Assembly: GCF_023715415.1 (NCBI RefSeq)
Contig: NZ_JAMBOB010000017.1
Location: 1-62,950, forward strand
Source of the DNA: Neobacillus niacini
GTDB taxonomy: Bacteria; Bacillota; Bacilli; Bacillales; Cytobacillaceae
Length of the DNA stretch: 62,950 bases
Direction: 5' to 3'
The notes under the pieces are model-generated. The model did no database searches and was not told the DNA's origin. It worked only from the letters and a program-made list of their open reading frames with translations. Every line of letters begins with the position of its first letter. The stretch's first letter is position 1. A program made the translations under genes and the position numbers. Below are positions 1-7,312 of this stretch, in pieces.

Positions 1-110
1 CCCGTCCGCCGCTAACCAAGAGGTGCAAGCACCTCAAGATTCGCTCGACTTGCATGTATTAGGCACGCCGCCAGCGTTCGTCCTGAGCCAGGATCAAACT
101 CTCCAAGAAA
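1..110 (-). rRNA. rrs: 16S ribosomal RNA, 5' end (partial)
   Basis: Read on the minus strand this is the start of a 16S gene: AGAGTTTGATCCTGGCTCAG is followed by the standard GACGAACGCTGGCGGCGTGC block and the V1 region. Only about 100 nt of the 5' end are inside the window and the gene continues past position 1. The exact 5' terminus (about 105-110) is estimated. It is the first gene of an rRNA operon downstream of the sporulation cluster. Confidence 0.97.
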
Positions 111-237
111 GTTGATATAGCTCATTTTGTTACGTTGGCTTAGCTTTTATAAAAAGCTAAAAAATTGTTTGTTGACGTTCTTGTTTGTTTAGTTTTCAAA
201 GATCAATTATTCTCCATCGCCTAAAAGCGACTTTATA

Positions 238-266
238 AATATATCATCACCATGATGTAAAGTCAA
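238..266 (-). promoter_or_regulatory. rRNA operon promoter P2 (sigma-A)
   Basis: On the minus strand, TTGACT (266-261), a 17-nt spacer and TATATT (243-238) form a strong sigma-A promoter about 130 nt before the 16S 5' end. Together with the similar promoter 75 nt further upstream it gives the tandem arrangement typical of Bacillus rrn operons. Confidence 0.85.
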
Positions 267-312
267 TAACTTTTTTTAAGTGATTTCTTTTACGTCAGCA
301 GCGACGTTTATT

Positions 313-341
313 AATATACCAACATACCATTTAAAAGTCAA
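313..341 (-). promoter_or_regulatory. rRNA operon promoter P1 (sigma-A)
   Basis: On the minus strand, TTGACT (341-336), a 17-nt spacer and TATATT (318-313). The -35 and -10 hexamers are identical to those of the downstream P2. The stretch 111-385 between the 16S gene and the neighbouring small gene holds only these promoters and the rRNA leader. Confidence 0.85.
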
Positions 342-385
342 CGGTATTTCTCAAATTTATTCCTTTCAATTTTCATGAAAGAAAA

Positions 386-616
386 TTACCCCTTCTTCCT
401 GCTCTTATTATCCCGTCTCATATATTTTAAGCACTCATTCGGAGAAGCAACTCTTCTAAATAAAGTAAATAAAATCTTATAACGTTCTTCCATTGCCCGT
501 TTTACTATATGATCAATACGATTATCCTTTAAATCAAATAATATTTCATCCATTTCTCTCTTTATCAGGTATTCCATTTCTTTTACTTCTTTTTCATTAA
601 TGAGAAGCCCAAACAT
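386..616 (-). CDS. small conserved-looking protein of unknown function
   Basis: This 76-residue protein is not one I recognise. It is predicted to be helical and highly charged: acidic/Lys-rich at the N terminus (residues 8-40) and Arg/Lys-rich at the C terminus, which ends RRDNKSRKKG. No membrane segment or Cys cluster is seen. The ATG at 616 has a good ribosome site (AAAGGGTG) at normal spacing, which supports real expression. It is divergent from pdaB and sits directly upstream of the rrn promoters. A second ATG at codon 14 is possible but lacks an obvious ribosome site. The basic tail would fit nucleic-acid contact, but that is a guess. Confidence 0.6.
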   Translation of the reverse strand: MFGLLINEKEVKEMEYLIKREMDEILFDLKDNRIDHIVKRAMEERYKILFTLFRRVASPNECLKYMRRDNKSRKKG

Positions 617-754
617 TGAATCACCCTTTGTAAGATGTAGTTATAGTAGTCTTTTCCAAAATAGTAAAATTTATAATTATTTTTTTGTTAATCATAAACA
701 TTAAAAAAACTGCATAGGTATGAGACAAGGATAGCATTGGACGAGGTGGTAATA

Positions 755-1507
755 ATGAATTTCTTTTTTGTGTTGAATGGTAAATCTGTAAAACAAATTC
801 TTCTCGTAGTGATTGCTGCATTTTTTACTGCATTGTTTCTATTTATGGGGAATCTGTCATTATCCCCAGTCTTCTCTACAAAGGATGGGCCTAAAGCCGT
901 TTATCGCGGCGAAAAGGACATTGCTCTAACCTTTAATATTGGCTGGGGTGACGAAAAAGCAGAGCCTATTTTAGATGCACTTAAAAAGGAAAATGTGAAA
1001 TCAGCAACATTCTTTCTAGCAGGTTCATGGGCAGAGAGACATCCGGACATTGTCAGCCGGATAGTTAAGGAAGGATTTGAAATTGGAATACTCGGATATG
1101 CGTATGTAGATTACACTGAATTAGAAGATGTTAATATCGGGAAAGACATTGCAAAAGCAAAGGAAGTCTATAGAAAGTTAAATATTAAAGAAATTAAGCT
1201 TCTTCGCGCTCCAACCGGTCATTTTGATGAGCGCTCTTTAAAAATTGCTGAACGGTATGGATACACTGTCGTTCATTGGAGTGTAGATTCGAAGGATTGG
1301 ACCAATCCTGGTGTTAACCAAATTATTGCAAACGTAAAGAAGGCGGATAAAGGAGATATTGTTCTCCTCCATGCATCTGATTCTGCAAAACAGACCGCAA
1401 AGGCATTGCCGGGAATTCTGCATGACATACAAAGTAAAGGCTTGAAACTAGTAACTGTTTCAGAGTTAATCGCAAATGGAGTAGTTGAATCAAAAGAAAT
1501 TAAATAG
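755..1507 (+). CDS. pdaB: PdaB-type polysaccharide deacetylase family sporulation protein
   Basis: Member of the NodB-fold family, orthologous by position and sequence to PdaB (YbaN), which is needed in the forespore for spore stability and cortex integrity. The 250-residue protein has an N-terminal membrane anchor (about residues 12-32) and a NodB domain (about 52-240). The start ATG at 755 is chosen because GAGGTGG precedes it; an upstream in-frame TTG has no such site. The usual metal-binding signatures are degenerate: motif 1 reads TFNIGWG (59-65), and the HxxxH motif is replaced by GILGYAYVDY (111-120). RAPTGHF (151-157) and LLHASDS (204-210) are retained. It may therefore lack ordinary metal-dependent deacetylase activity. 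It is transcribed opposite to kbaA and converges on it. Confidence 0.9.
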   Translation: MNFFFVLNGKSVKQILLVVIAAFFTALFLFMGNLSLSPVFSTKDGPKAVYRGEKDIALTFNIGWGDEKAEPILDALKKENVKSATFFLAGSWAERHPDIVSRIVKEGFEIGILGYAYVDYTELEDVNIGKDIAKAKEVYRKLNIKEIKLLRAPTGHFDERSLKIAERYGYTVVHWSVDSKDWTNPGVNQIIANVKKADKGDIVLLHASDSAKQTAKALPGILHDIQSKGLKLVTVSELIANGVVESKEIK

Positions 1508-1514
1508 CAAAAGG

Positions 1515-1549
1515 AAAACCGTCCATTAATCTTAAATGGACGGTTTTTT
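1515..1549. terminator. bidirectional terminator between pdaB and kbaA
   Basis: AACCGTCCATT (1517-1527) pairs with AATGGACGGTT (1535-1545), flanked by T6 on the plus strand and by an A-rich tract that gives a T-rich tail on the minus strand. The right arm overlaps the last codons of kbaA, so one hairpin ends both convergent genes. Confidence 0.85.
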
Positions 1550-2218
1550 ACTTGATTTTTTCGGAGCATTTGCTTTTTTATTTGGCACTCGTTTACTCTG
1601 AATTTTTTCTCTCACCTGCTGTGATTGCATATTTAACTTATGAAGAATCAATAATTGATAAGCATTACAAGCCATTAAGGGGAATAGCATTAGGTAAACC
1701 CAGCTATGTTCATTCACACGTAAAACGGGGAACCACTCGATAACAGTAACTACAATCATAAAAAAGAGTGCAGGAATAAATGCTTCTCGATTTGTTTGTT
1801 TTGCTTTAAACCACGCTGTAATCAAAGCAGGAATCAACAGAAGGAATGCTAGAACGATATAAGGCAGTAGGCTGTCCCCTGACTTCGCAAAGGTCTCATA
1901 GCGTAAATAAACAAGATCGAATAACACGAATAGAGTAATAACTACTTGAACTCCATTCCAGAGTGATACGGATTTAAAAATGCCTAAGCCAAAGCGGTGG
2001 ACCGTTAGATAGGCAAAAAAGCCCATTTGACTAATAACACTATAAAGAAAGCCCCACAAAATAAACCAAAAAAGAGCGGATAATATATTGATGATTCGGA
2101 AATCTGTAAAATAGTGTACATATTCATTCCAGTTGATAATAAAACCCACAATAGCTGTTGTTACAGCGCCAATTAAAAGCGTAGTCATAAACAGCCTAAC
2201 CCAAATACGACTCGTCAC
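1532..2218 (-). CDS. kbaA: KinB signalling pathway activation protein
   Basis: KbaA is an integral membrane protein that supports the KinB histidine kinase input to the sporulation phosphorelay. The 228-residue product has six or so hydrophobic segments spread over residues 10-200 and a short Lys/Pro/Ser-rich cytoplasmic tail (KKANAPKKSSKKPSI). I chose the GTG at 2218 because GGAGG lies 8 nt upstream and the protein then starts VTSRIWVRLF. A TTG at 2296 would add 26 residues but has no ribosome site and would overlap the gerD promoter region. It sits between the oppositely oriented pdaB and gerD, as in B. subtilis. Confidence 0.88.
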   Translation of the reverse strand: MTSRIWVRLFMTTLLIGAVTTAIVGFIINWNEYVHYFTDFRIINILSALFWFILWGFLYSVISQMGFFAYLTVHRFGLGIFKSVSLWNGVQVVITLFVLFDLVYLRYETFAKSGDSLLPYIVLAFLLLIPALITAWFKAKQTNREAFIPALFFMIVVTVIEWFPVLRVNEHSWVYLMLFPLMACNAYQLLILHKLNMQSQQVREKIQSKRVPNKKANAPKKSSKKPSI

Positions 2219-2305
2219 ACCATTATCCTCCAATAATAAAATAATAAATTCCATAATGATTGTACCAATCCAAATATAAAAAATCCATCTTTTCAAATTC
2301 TACAC

Positions 2306-2335
2306 GCATAATATAACGCTCATTTCTTCATCCTA
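2306..2335 (+). promoter_or_regulatory. sigma-G promoter of gerD
   Basis: GCATA (2306-2310), an 18-nt spacer and CATCCTA (2329-2335) match the forespore sigma-G consensus (GNATR, N18, CATNNTA). The inferred start near 2342 leaves a short leader before the gerD ribosome site AAAGGAG. GerD is known to be made in the forespore, which fits. Confidence 0.75.
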
Positions 2336-2372
2336 GAAATTAAGGACTCTTATGTGAAAGGAGCTTTTTTAG

Positions 2373-2972
2373 ATGAATGCAAAACGATTAATGCTCCTCT
2401 TGCTCATCACCATGTTTCTTTCTAGTTGCGCGTCTCCAGAAGCAAGTGGCGGAGAGCAAATCGATTATGAAACAACAAAAAAGATGGTAGTAGATATTCT
2501 TAAAACCGATGATGGCAAGAAAGCAATTCAAGAAGTGATGTCAGATGATAAGATGAAGGAAACATTAGTAATGGATCAACAGGTAGTTGCAGATACGATT
2601 CAACAAACCCTTACTTCAGAGAATGCAACTGAGTTTTGGAAAAAAACCTTTAGTGATCCTAAATTCGCAAAAGGCGTAGCAAAAAGCATGAGAACCGAGA
2701 ATGAACAACTATTGAAGGATTTAATGAAAGATCCTGAATATAGAGGCATGATGATTGAAGTTTTTAAGGAACCAGAAATCCAGAAGGAAATGGCAGACGC
2801 TCTAAAAAGTAAAGAATACCGTGAGCATCTTCAAACCGTCATCTCTGAAACGCTTGAGAGTCCACTATTTAAAGTGAAAATGCAAGAATTACTCCTAAAA
2901 GCGGCAGAGGAAGCAAGTAAAGAAGGGAAAAAAGAGGAGAAAGGACAGGAAGGCGAAGATCAAAGCGGCTGA
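2373..2972 (+). CDS. gerD: spore germination lipoprotein GerD
   Basis: GerD is an inner-spore-membrane lipoprotein that clusters nutrient germinant receptors into the germinosome. The 199-residue protein has a lipoprotein signal peptide (residues 1-18) ending in the lipobox LSSC with the lipidated Cys19. A long, charged alpha-helical body (about 30-180) and a hydrophilic Lys/Glu-rich tail follow. AAAGGAG precedes the ATG. It is the only gene besides pdaB on the plus strand, lies between kbaA and salA, has its own sigma-G promoter and ends in a terminator shared with salA. Confidence 0.93.
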   Translation: MNAKRLMLLLLITMFLSSCASPEASGGEQIDYETTKKMVVDILKTDDGKKAIQEVMSDDKMKETLVMDQQVVADTIQQTLTSENATEFWKKTFSDPKFAKGVAKSMRTENEQLLKDLMKDPEYRGMMIEVFKEPEIQKEMADALKSKEYREHLQTVISETLESPLFKVKMQELLLKAAEEASKEGKKEEKGQEGEDQSG

Positions 2973-2987
2973 GAGTGACATAAATAA

Positions 2988-3027
2988 AAAAGCCTCTTCC
3001 AAGGAATTTGGAGGAGGCTTTCGTTTT
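2988..3027. terminator. bidirectional terminator between gerD and salA
   Basis: AAGCCTCTTCC (2990-3000) pairs with GGAGGAGGCTT (3010-3020) across a 9-nt loop. T-rich tracts occur on both sides (A-run before, T5 after), so it can serve the convergent gerD and salA transcripts. Confidence 0.85.
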
Positions 3028-3035
3028 TGATTTAT

Positions 3036-4091
3036 TTATTTTTTCAAAAGACTTGTCATTTTTTCTGCTATTTCTAGATAAATTTTCCCTAATTGGTGAT
3101 CTTCCTGATAGATTGACGGAGCAAAATCATCTTCATTCCAATCAGGCTGATTAAGTGGTAGGCGTCCAAGGACTTCTGTGTTTAAGTCCTCTGCTAATTT
3201 ATCGCCGCCGCCTTTACCAAATACATATTCTTTTTCACCTGTCAGCTTACTTTCAAAGTACGCCATGTTTTCAATAACACCCAAAATTTCATGATCAGTA
3301 CGCAGCGCCATAGCACCAGCACGAGCTGCAACAAATGCAGCTGTTGGATGTGGTGTGGTTACGATAACTTCTTTACAAGCAGGAAGCATCGTATGAACAT
3401 CTAATGCGACATCCCCAGTTCCTGGAGGTAAGTCTAGTAGTAAATAATCTACTTCTCCCCATTCTACTTCATTAAAGAAGCTATTGAGCATCTTCCCTAA
3501 CATTGGCCCACGCCAAATGATTGGAGAGTTATCTTCTACAAAGAAGCCCATTGAAATGACTTTAACGCCAAAACGCTCAACAGGTAGAATTTTTTCTCCT
3601 CTTACCACTGGTCTTTTAGTAATCCCCATCATATCTGGAACACTAAACCCATAAATATCTGCATCAACTAAACCAACCTTTTTACCAAGACGGGCTAGAG
3701 CAACAGCAAGGTTGACGGAAACAGTTGATTTACCAACTCCACCTTTTCCGCTAGCGATTGCAATAAAAGTAGTTTTATTCGAAGCAAGTAATCCTTTGTC
3801 TTCTGTTTCACTACCTGCTTGACGATGCTCTGCTAACACCGCTTCTGGTAACTCGCTAAATCTGATACCCACTGTTTGGGCTCCCGCTTCCTTTAGCAAG
3901 TTAACTACTTGAGTTTGCAGCTGTAATTGCTCAGCTGTACCAGTTTTGGCAATTTGCAATTTCACGCTGACATGATTTTTCTCTTCTTTGATTTTTATTT
4001 CTTCAATAGCATTTAATTCTGCTAATGTTTTATGTAAAAATGGTTCTTTTAAGCTTCCTAACACTTCCCGGACTTTCACTTCTGTTAACAT
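3036..4091 (-). CDS. salA: Mrp/SalA family P-loop ATPase
   Basis: SalA is a ParA/MinD-type ATPase of the Mrp/NBP35 family; in B. subtilis it acts as an ATP-responsive repressor of scoC and thereby raises exoprotease expression. The 351-residue protein has an N-terminal FeS-assembly-like (DUF59/MIP18) domain (about 1-80) and an ATPase domain with the deviant Walker A GKGGVGKS (115-122) and LLLDLPPGTGD. The CxxC of iron-sulfur-carrying Mrp proteins is absent; the corresponding region reads YFESKLTGEKEYVF. This suggests the SalA branch rather than an Fe-S carrier. The ATG at 4091 follows GGTGAGGTG; an upstream in-frame extension of 17 codons has no ribosome site. Confidence 0.92.
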   Translation of the reverse strand: MLTEVKVREVLGSLKEPFLHKTLAELNAIEEIKIKEEKNHVSVKLQIAKTGTAEQLQLQTQVVNLLKEAGAQTVGIRFSELPEAVLAEHRQAGSETEDKGLLASNKTTFIAIASGKGGVGKSTVSVNLAVALARLGKKVGLVDADIYGFSVPDMMGITKRPVVRGEKILPVERFGVKVISMGFFVEDNSPIIWRGPMLGKMLNSFFNEVEWGEVDYLLLDLPPGTGDVALDVHTMLPACKEVIVTTPHPTAAFVAARAGAMALRTDHEILGVIENMAYFESKLTGEKEYVFGKGGGDKLAEDLNTEVLGRLPLNQPDWNEDDFAPSIYQEDHQLGKIYLEIAEKMTSLLKK

Positions 4092-4191
4092 GTAAACAAA
4101 CACCTCACCTAATGAATTCGTTTCCAGTTTCCAGTATACCATAAATATTTGTAGAAACAGTTAAATGAATCACTACCCATTATCATTCCAA

Positions 4192-4218
4192 AAAAAAGAA
4201 GGGATAAAACCTCCCTTT
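4192..4218 (-). terminator. terminator after cwlD
   Basis: On the minus strand AAGGGA (4217-4212), a 7-nt loop, TCCCTT (4204-4199) and then CTTTTTTTT. The hairpin starts inside the cwlD stop codon, so cwlD is insulated from salA. Confidence 0.8.
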
Positions 4219-4942
4219 AATCCTCAATCTTGATCTCCTTTTCATTTGTAAAGTAGCGTACAACCCCCTGATAGATTGAAGCTGCAATCTTCTCTTGATA
4301 GGCATCCTTCTTTAACTGTTCTCTTTCATGTGGATTTGATAGAAAACCAACCTCTACTAACACACCAGGCTTCTTTGAATTCTTTAAAATATAGACAGAA
4401 TTAATGGGCTTTGCTCTTCTTGTTGTATTTTCTAAATTTACAATCAGCTCATCCTGAATGAATTTTGCCACCTTAGCATTTTCTTTGAAATGTGAAGCAT
4501 AAAAGGTTTGAGCTCCACTCCACCTTGAAGATGGAATCGCATTTAAATGAATGCTGACAAAGAGATCATTATCCGAGTTATTTATCATTTTTAAGCGTGT
4601 TTTCAAGTCCTCCACTTTCCTTCTGCTATATCCTTTTGTACCTTCATCTGCCAAATCTTTATCTGTCTGGCGGGTCATGACAACCAAAGCTCCCTGTTCC
4701 TGCAAATAATCTCTGACTTTTAGCGAAATATCCAAAGCAATGTCTTTTTCTAATGTTTTGGCGCTTCCAGCTCCACCATCAGGACCTCCATGGCCTGGGT
4801 CAAGTAATATGATTTTGCCAGATAAGGGAAGACTCCAGGAATCGCCCAAGGTATTCTCTTTAACAAAATCATATTGTAAAATCAGAAATAAGAGAAGTAA
4901 ACCAACAGAAAAACCAATGACCTTTAACTTTTTCTTTGACAC
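4217..4942 (-). CDS. cwlD: N-acetylmuramoyl-L-alanine amidase CwlD
   Basis: CwlD removes peptide side chains from muramic acid during sporulation, the first step to the muramic-delta-lactam of spore cortex that germination enzymes recognise. The 241-residue protein has a signal/anchor segment (about 6-23) and an Amidase_3 domain with the zinc ligands H51 (LLDPGHGG), E65 and H132 (SIHLNA) and the catalytic Glu197 (VEVGFLSN). The start is placed at the GTG at 4942, 9 nt after AAGGA. Earlier in-frame starts (4975, 4951) lack correctly spaced sites. It lies downstream of ybaK but behind a terminator, so it probably has its own mother-cell promoter. Confidence 0.92.
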   Translation of the reverse strand: MSKKKLKVIGFSVGLLLLFLILQYDFVKENTLGDSWSLPLSGKIILLDPGHGGPDGGAGSAKTLEKDIALDISLKVRDYLQEQGALVVMTRQTDKDLADEGTKGYSRRKVEDLKTRLKMINNSDNDLFVSIHLNAIPSSRWSGAQTFYASHFKENAKVAKFIQDELIVNLENTTRRAKPINSVYILKNSKKPGVLVEVGFLSNPHEREQLKKDAYQEKIAASIYQGVVRYFTNEKEIKIED

Positions 4943-5024
4943 CCAAATCATTCCTTCCCGCTCGTCCCTATTCACTTAACTATATGGGACAAGGGACCTG
5001 TTTAGAACTCAGAAGAAGTAACAA

Positions 5025-5069
5025 AGAAAAGCACCAGGATTAGCGGCTCTTGCCTCTAGATACTGGTGC
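5025..5069 (-). terminator. terminator between ybaK and cwlD
   Basis: On the minus strand GCACCAG (5069-5063) and CTGGTGC (5037-5031) enclose a 25-nt loop that contains a small GGCAAGAGCC hairpin, followed by TTTTCTTTG. The position between ybaK and cwlD suggests partial or full termination after ybaK. Confidence 0.65.
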
Positions 5070-5085
5070 AGTTTTATCATAATTA

Positions 5086-5529
5086 TTAATGTAATCGCAG
5101 TTTCCTGCGTCTTTGTCCTTTATCATAGCCCTCTTTCCACCAAACATCTATATAGCCCTCACAGGAGTAATAAAGGGTTTCACTCATTGTTCCTTCTTCA
5201 CCATTCCCCCAATAGAGGAGAAAATTGTACAGCGTATCAATTAAGTGTTTTTCTTCTCGATAACAACGTTTACGTACATCATCTATGTTCTCACCGTAAT
5301 AACCAAATTTGCTGAATTTAGCTCCTAATAAGTAAGCTTCCAATGCTACGTCATAACAAGCCTCTTCAATTCCTGTATTCATAACAAAGCTTTGCGCAAT
5401 TCTTGTTGAGCCAAAGTACTGCTGAACTCGCTCTTTTAACGTTTTTACCGATAAGTCCTTTAGTACGGACCGCTCGTATTTTAATTGTTTATCGCGACGC
5501 TTTTCTTTAAAGGTTGTAATTACAGTCAC
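5086..5529 (-). CDS. ybaK: YbaK family protein (DUF2521)
   Basis: A conserved Bacillus protein of unknown function that sits next to cwlD in B. subtilis and here. The 147-residue product is soluble, with a basic N terminus (FKEKRRDKQLKYERS), a central helical part and an aromatic-rich C-terminal third (YDVALEAYLLGAKFSK, CEGYIDVWWKEGYDKG) ending RRRKLRLH. It starts at a GTG (5529) with AGAGGTG 8 nt upstream. Its conservation beside sporulation genes hints at a role there, but no activity can be inferred from the sequence. Confidence 0.82.
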   Translation of the reverse strand: MTVITTFKEKRRDKQLKYERSVLKDLSVKTLKERVQQYFGSTRIAQSFVMNTGIEEACYDVALEAYLLGAKFSKFGYYGENIDDVRKRCYREEKHLIDTLYNFLLYWGNGEEGTMSETLYYSCEGYIDVWWKEGYDKGQRRRKLRLH

Positions 5530-5610
5530 TCGTTTTTCACCTCTTAGGACTATTCTTCATCCTACATTGCGAAGAAATACAGAGTGGGCAATCTTTTCAT
5601 TTGCCAATTT

Positions 5611-5895
5611 TTATCCTTTTTTCACTTGTTCTTGTAACAATTTTATTTGTTCTTGCATTTGTGCTAATTGTTGTTGAAATTGTTGTTGTTGTTCATCCTG
5701 CTGTTGTTTCTCTTTTTGCTCTTGAATTTTATTTTTCCTATCTTGTTCTAAGGCAATGGCTTGCCCAACAAATGAAATGAAATCTCCAGTTGTGGTGAAC
5801 CATTGTCCTATAAATTGTAAAATATCAGCAAAGTTGTTATCATTCCCGCCATTATTATTATTATTATTTACGTTTTGATTATTTAAAGGATACAT
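5611..5895 (-). CDS. small Asn/Gln-rich coiled-coil protein, unknown
   Basis: This 94-residue protein is not recognised. It has three parts: an Asn-rich N terminus (residues 5-21, with a run of six Asn), a hydrophobic amphipathic middle (FADILQFIGQWFTTTGDFIS, about 22-41), and a Gln/Glu/Lys heptad-like C-terminal coiled coil (about 48-92) with QQQ and QQQQ runs. AAGGGG precedes the ATG. The Asn run is encoded by an ATT/AAT-type microsatellite (about 5855-5870), so length variation between strains is likely. It lies 105 bp downstream of the MerR-type gene, possibly co-transcribed. Spore-coat or assembly protein is one possibility, but nothing confirms it. Confidence 0.6.
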   Translation of the reverse strand: MYPLNNQNVNNNNNNGGNDNNFADILQFIGQWFTTTGDFISFVGQAIALEQDRKNKIQEQKEKQQQDEQQQQFQQQLAQMQEQIKLLQEQVKKG

Positions 5896-6000
5896 ACAAT
5901 CCCCTTCTTTTTTATTCCTAATTCAGAATATGCCATCAGGGCTTGGATGGTATCCATTTAATTGATCATGAGTAATAAAGGGTAAAATAGAATGTCAGCT

Positions 6001-6708
6001 TTATTTACGGAATAGGGAGAAAATCCAGTCCCATTTATCTTTTGGCTTTTGAATCGACTTTTCTAAACGTTTATTAAAGTCATTTTGTGAAAGCCACTCT
6101 TTTTTCATTTCTTCCTTTAGATTTTCTAATTCTCTCTGTAAGTAATCACTCTTCTCCTTTTCGAGTTCCAGTAATGCCTGGTAATGAATTTTTTCTTGTT
6201 CAGATAATTTTTCAATCCTAGCCTGCGTTTTTTGCGCTGAATTAGAAATATTAGAACTTAAATCGTGGTGATCCTGCTTTAGCCTGGAAACAGTAGTTTT
6301 AAGATCCGCCATATCGCTTATTACTTGGACATTCATTTCACGAGCGGCAGCAAGTTCATTGGCTAAATAAGATAATATTTCTTTTAGGTGATTGGGGTCT
6401 TGGGGTAAATTGTCATATGTATCGGGTACCGATATCTCTGTTTCGCTTAATCCGTCTAATTTTTCTTTTTGTTGGCGGGCAATTTCTTTAGACGTTTCAT
6501 CTAGGGGCTTGTCCGTATCGCGTAACGCTATAAGCGCTTCAATGTCGGATTGAACAAAGATACGCCGATCACCTTCTTTTAAAAATACATAGCCATTCCG
6601 CTCCAAGATTTGGCCATACTTCCGAACAGTAGGTGTTGCAATTCCGGCTTCCTCAGCCACTTCCTTGGAAGAGAAAGAGCGTTCATACGGTTGAATATCA
6701 TTTCGCAT
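6001..6708 (-). CDS. MerR-type HTH protein with long coiled coil (RacA/DUF3967-like)
   Basis: A 235-residue DNA-binding protein. Residues 10-57 form a MerR-like helix-turn-helix with wing (FSSKEVAEEAGIATPTVRKY, then GDRRIFVQSDIEALIAL). Residues about 105-215 are a long heptad-rich coiled coil, and the C terminus is Trp/Phe/basic (KPKDKWDWIFSLFRK). This plan (HTH, coiled coil, aromatic-basic tail) is shared with RacA-like chromosome-anchoring proteins and with DUF3967 proteins often seen on Bacillus plasmids; I do not claim orthology to RacA. The ATG at 6708 follows a GGTG-type site. It is preceded by an 805-bp gap, and TATC-N7-GATA repeats occur in both gene and gap, which are candidate binding sites. 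Confidence 0.7.
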   Translation of the reverse strand: MRNDIQPYERSFSSKEVAEEAGIATPTVRKYGQILERNGYVFLKEGDRRIFVQSDIEALIALRDTDKPLDETSKEIARQQKEKLDGLSETEISVPDTYDNLPQDPNHLKEILSYLANELAAAREMNVQVISDMADLKTTVSRLKQDHHDLSSNISNSAQKTQARIEKLSEQEKIHYQALLELEKEKSDYLQRELENLKEEMKKEWLSQNDFNKRLEKSIQKPKDKWDWIFSLFRK

Positions 6709-7174
6709 ATCTGATCACCTTTTTTATATCAAATATGAAGGGTTATAGATGAAATTGCAAGAGCCATATCACCTAGCGATATGATCTTTTCATGACTGTC
6801 CGATTTCCGCATCATTTTCACTCCTCCTTCACCACCAAATATACCCGCTAACTTTCCCGCTAACCATCGAAATAACAAAATCTAAAGTGACATTTTTGTC
6901 ATGTGAGAGTGAAATTTAACATTCTTATCATTCGCACCTATCTTTGTAAATTAAATAGATTAGAAACAAATTTTTAAAGCCCCTTTTATATTTTTTCTTG
7001 AACTAAAAATGAGGGATGATGGATGAAGTCATATCACCTAGCGATACAAATAAAAAAGAGAAGATTATCCCCCATTCCTTACAAATTAATATCTCGAGGT
7101 TTGGCCGTATCGGGTGGCGATATAACTCTTTAATGTCCGATTTACAAGGTGTATCGCCCACCGTGGCGCTATAC
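6420..7174. repeat. cluster of TATC-N7-GATA inverted-repeat sites
   Basis: Four exact TATC-N7-GATA sites occur at 6420-6434, 6767-6781, 7032-7046 and 7108-7122, plus a one-mismatch copy at 6516-6530. The spacers share a pattern (consensus TATCRSSTRVCGATA). The copies at 6765-6781 and 7030-7046 are identical over 17 bp. A 24-bp near-palindrome at 7151-7174 (GTATCGCCCAC, C, GTGGCGCTATAC) carries related half-sites. The first two lie inside the MerR-type coding region and the rest in its upstream gap. They look like operators or a multi-copy binding array for that protein. Confidence 0.65.
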
Positions 7175-7312
7175 TCTTATCCATTCTTATATATTTTTTC
7201 GGTGAATAATTCAGCAAAAACTGCCTATTATTTCCCCGAAAATACAAAATTCGACTAGATTTCTACTGTTTCTACTAAAGATGTCTCCTAAAATGAAGGC
7301 CCCTTACATTTA
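6709..7312. other. long gene-poor intergenic region with repeats
   Basis: This AT-rich stretch lies upstream of the MerR-type gene. It holds three TATC-N7-GATA sites, the near-palindrome at 7151-7174 and a short direct repeat CCCGCTAAC (about 6844 and 6856). No convincing gene is visible: an 80-codon plus-strand frame (7016-7258) runs through the repeats and resembles no protein I know. No clear terminator for nagZ is seen at its right edge. Confidence 0.6.

Noticed and set aside
712..741. sigma-G promoter for pdaB (GCATA, 18 nt, CATTGGA)
   Set aside because: Its start point would fall inside the pdaB ribosome site, so a leader with a usable site would not result.
7016..7258. 80-codon plus-strand frame in the gap before nagZ
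   Set aside because: It runs through the TATC/GATA repeats, has only a crude ribosome site and no recognisable protein character.
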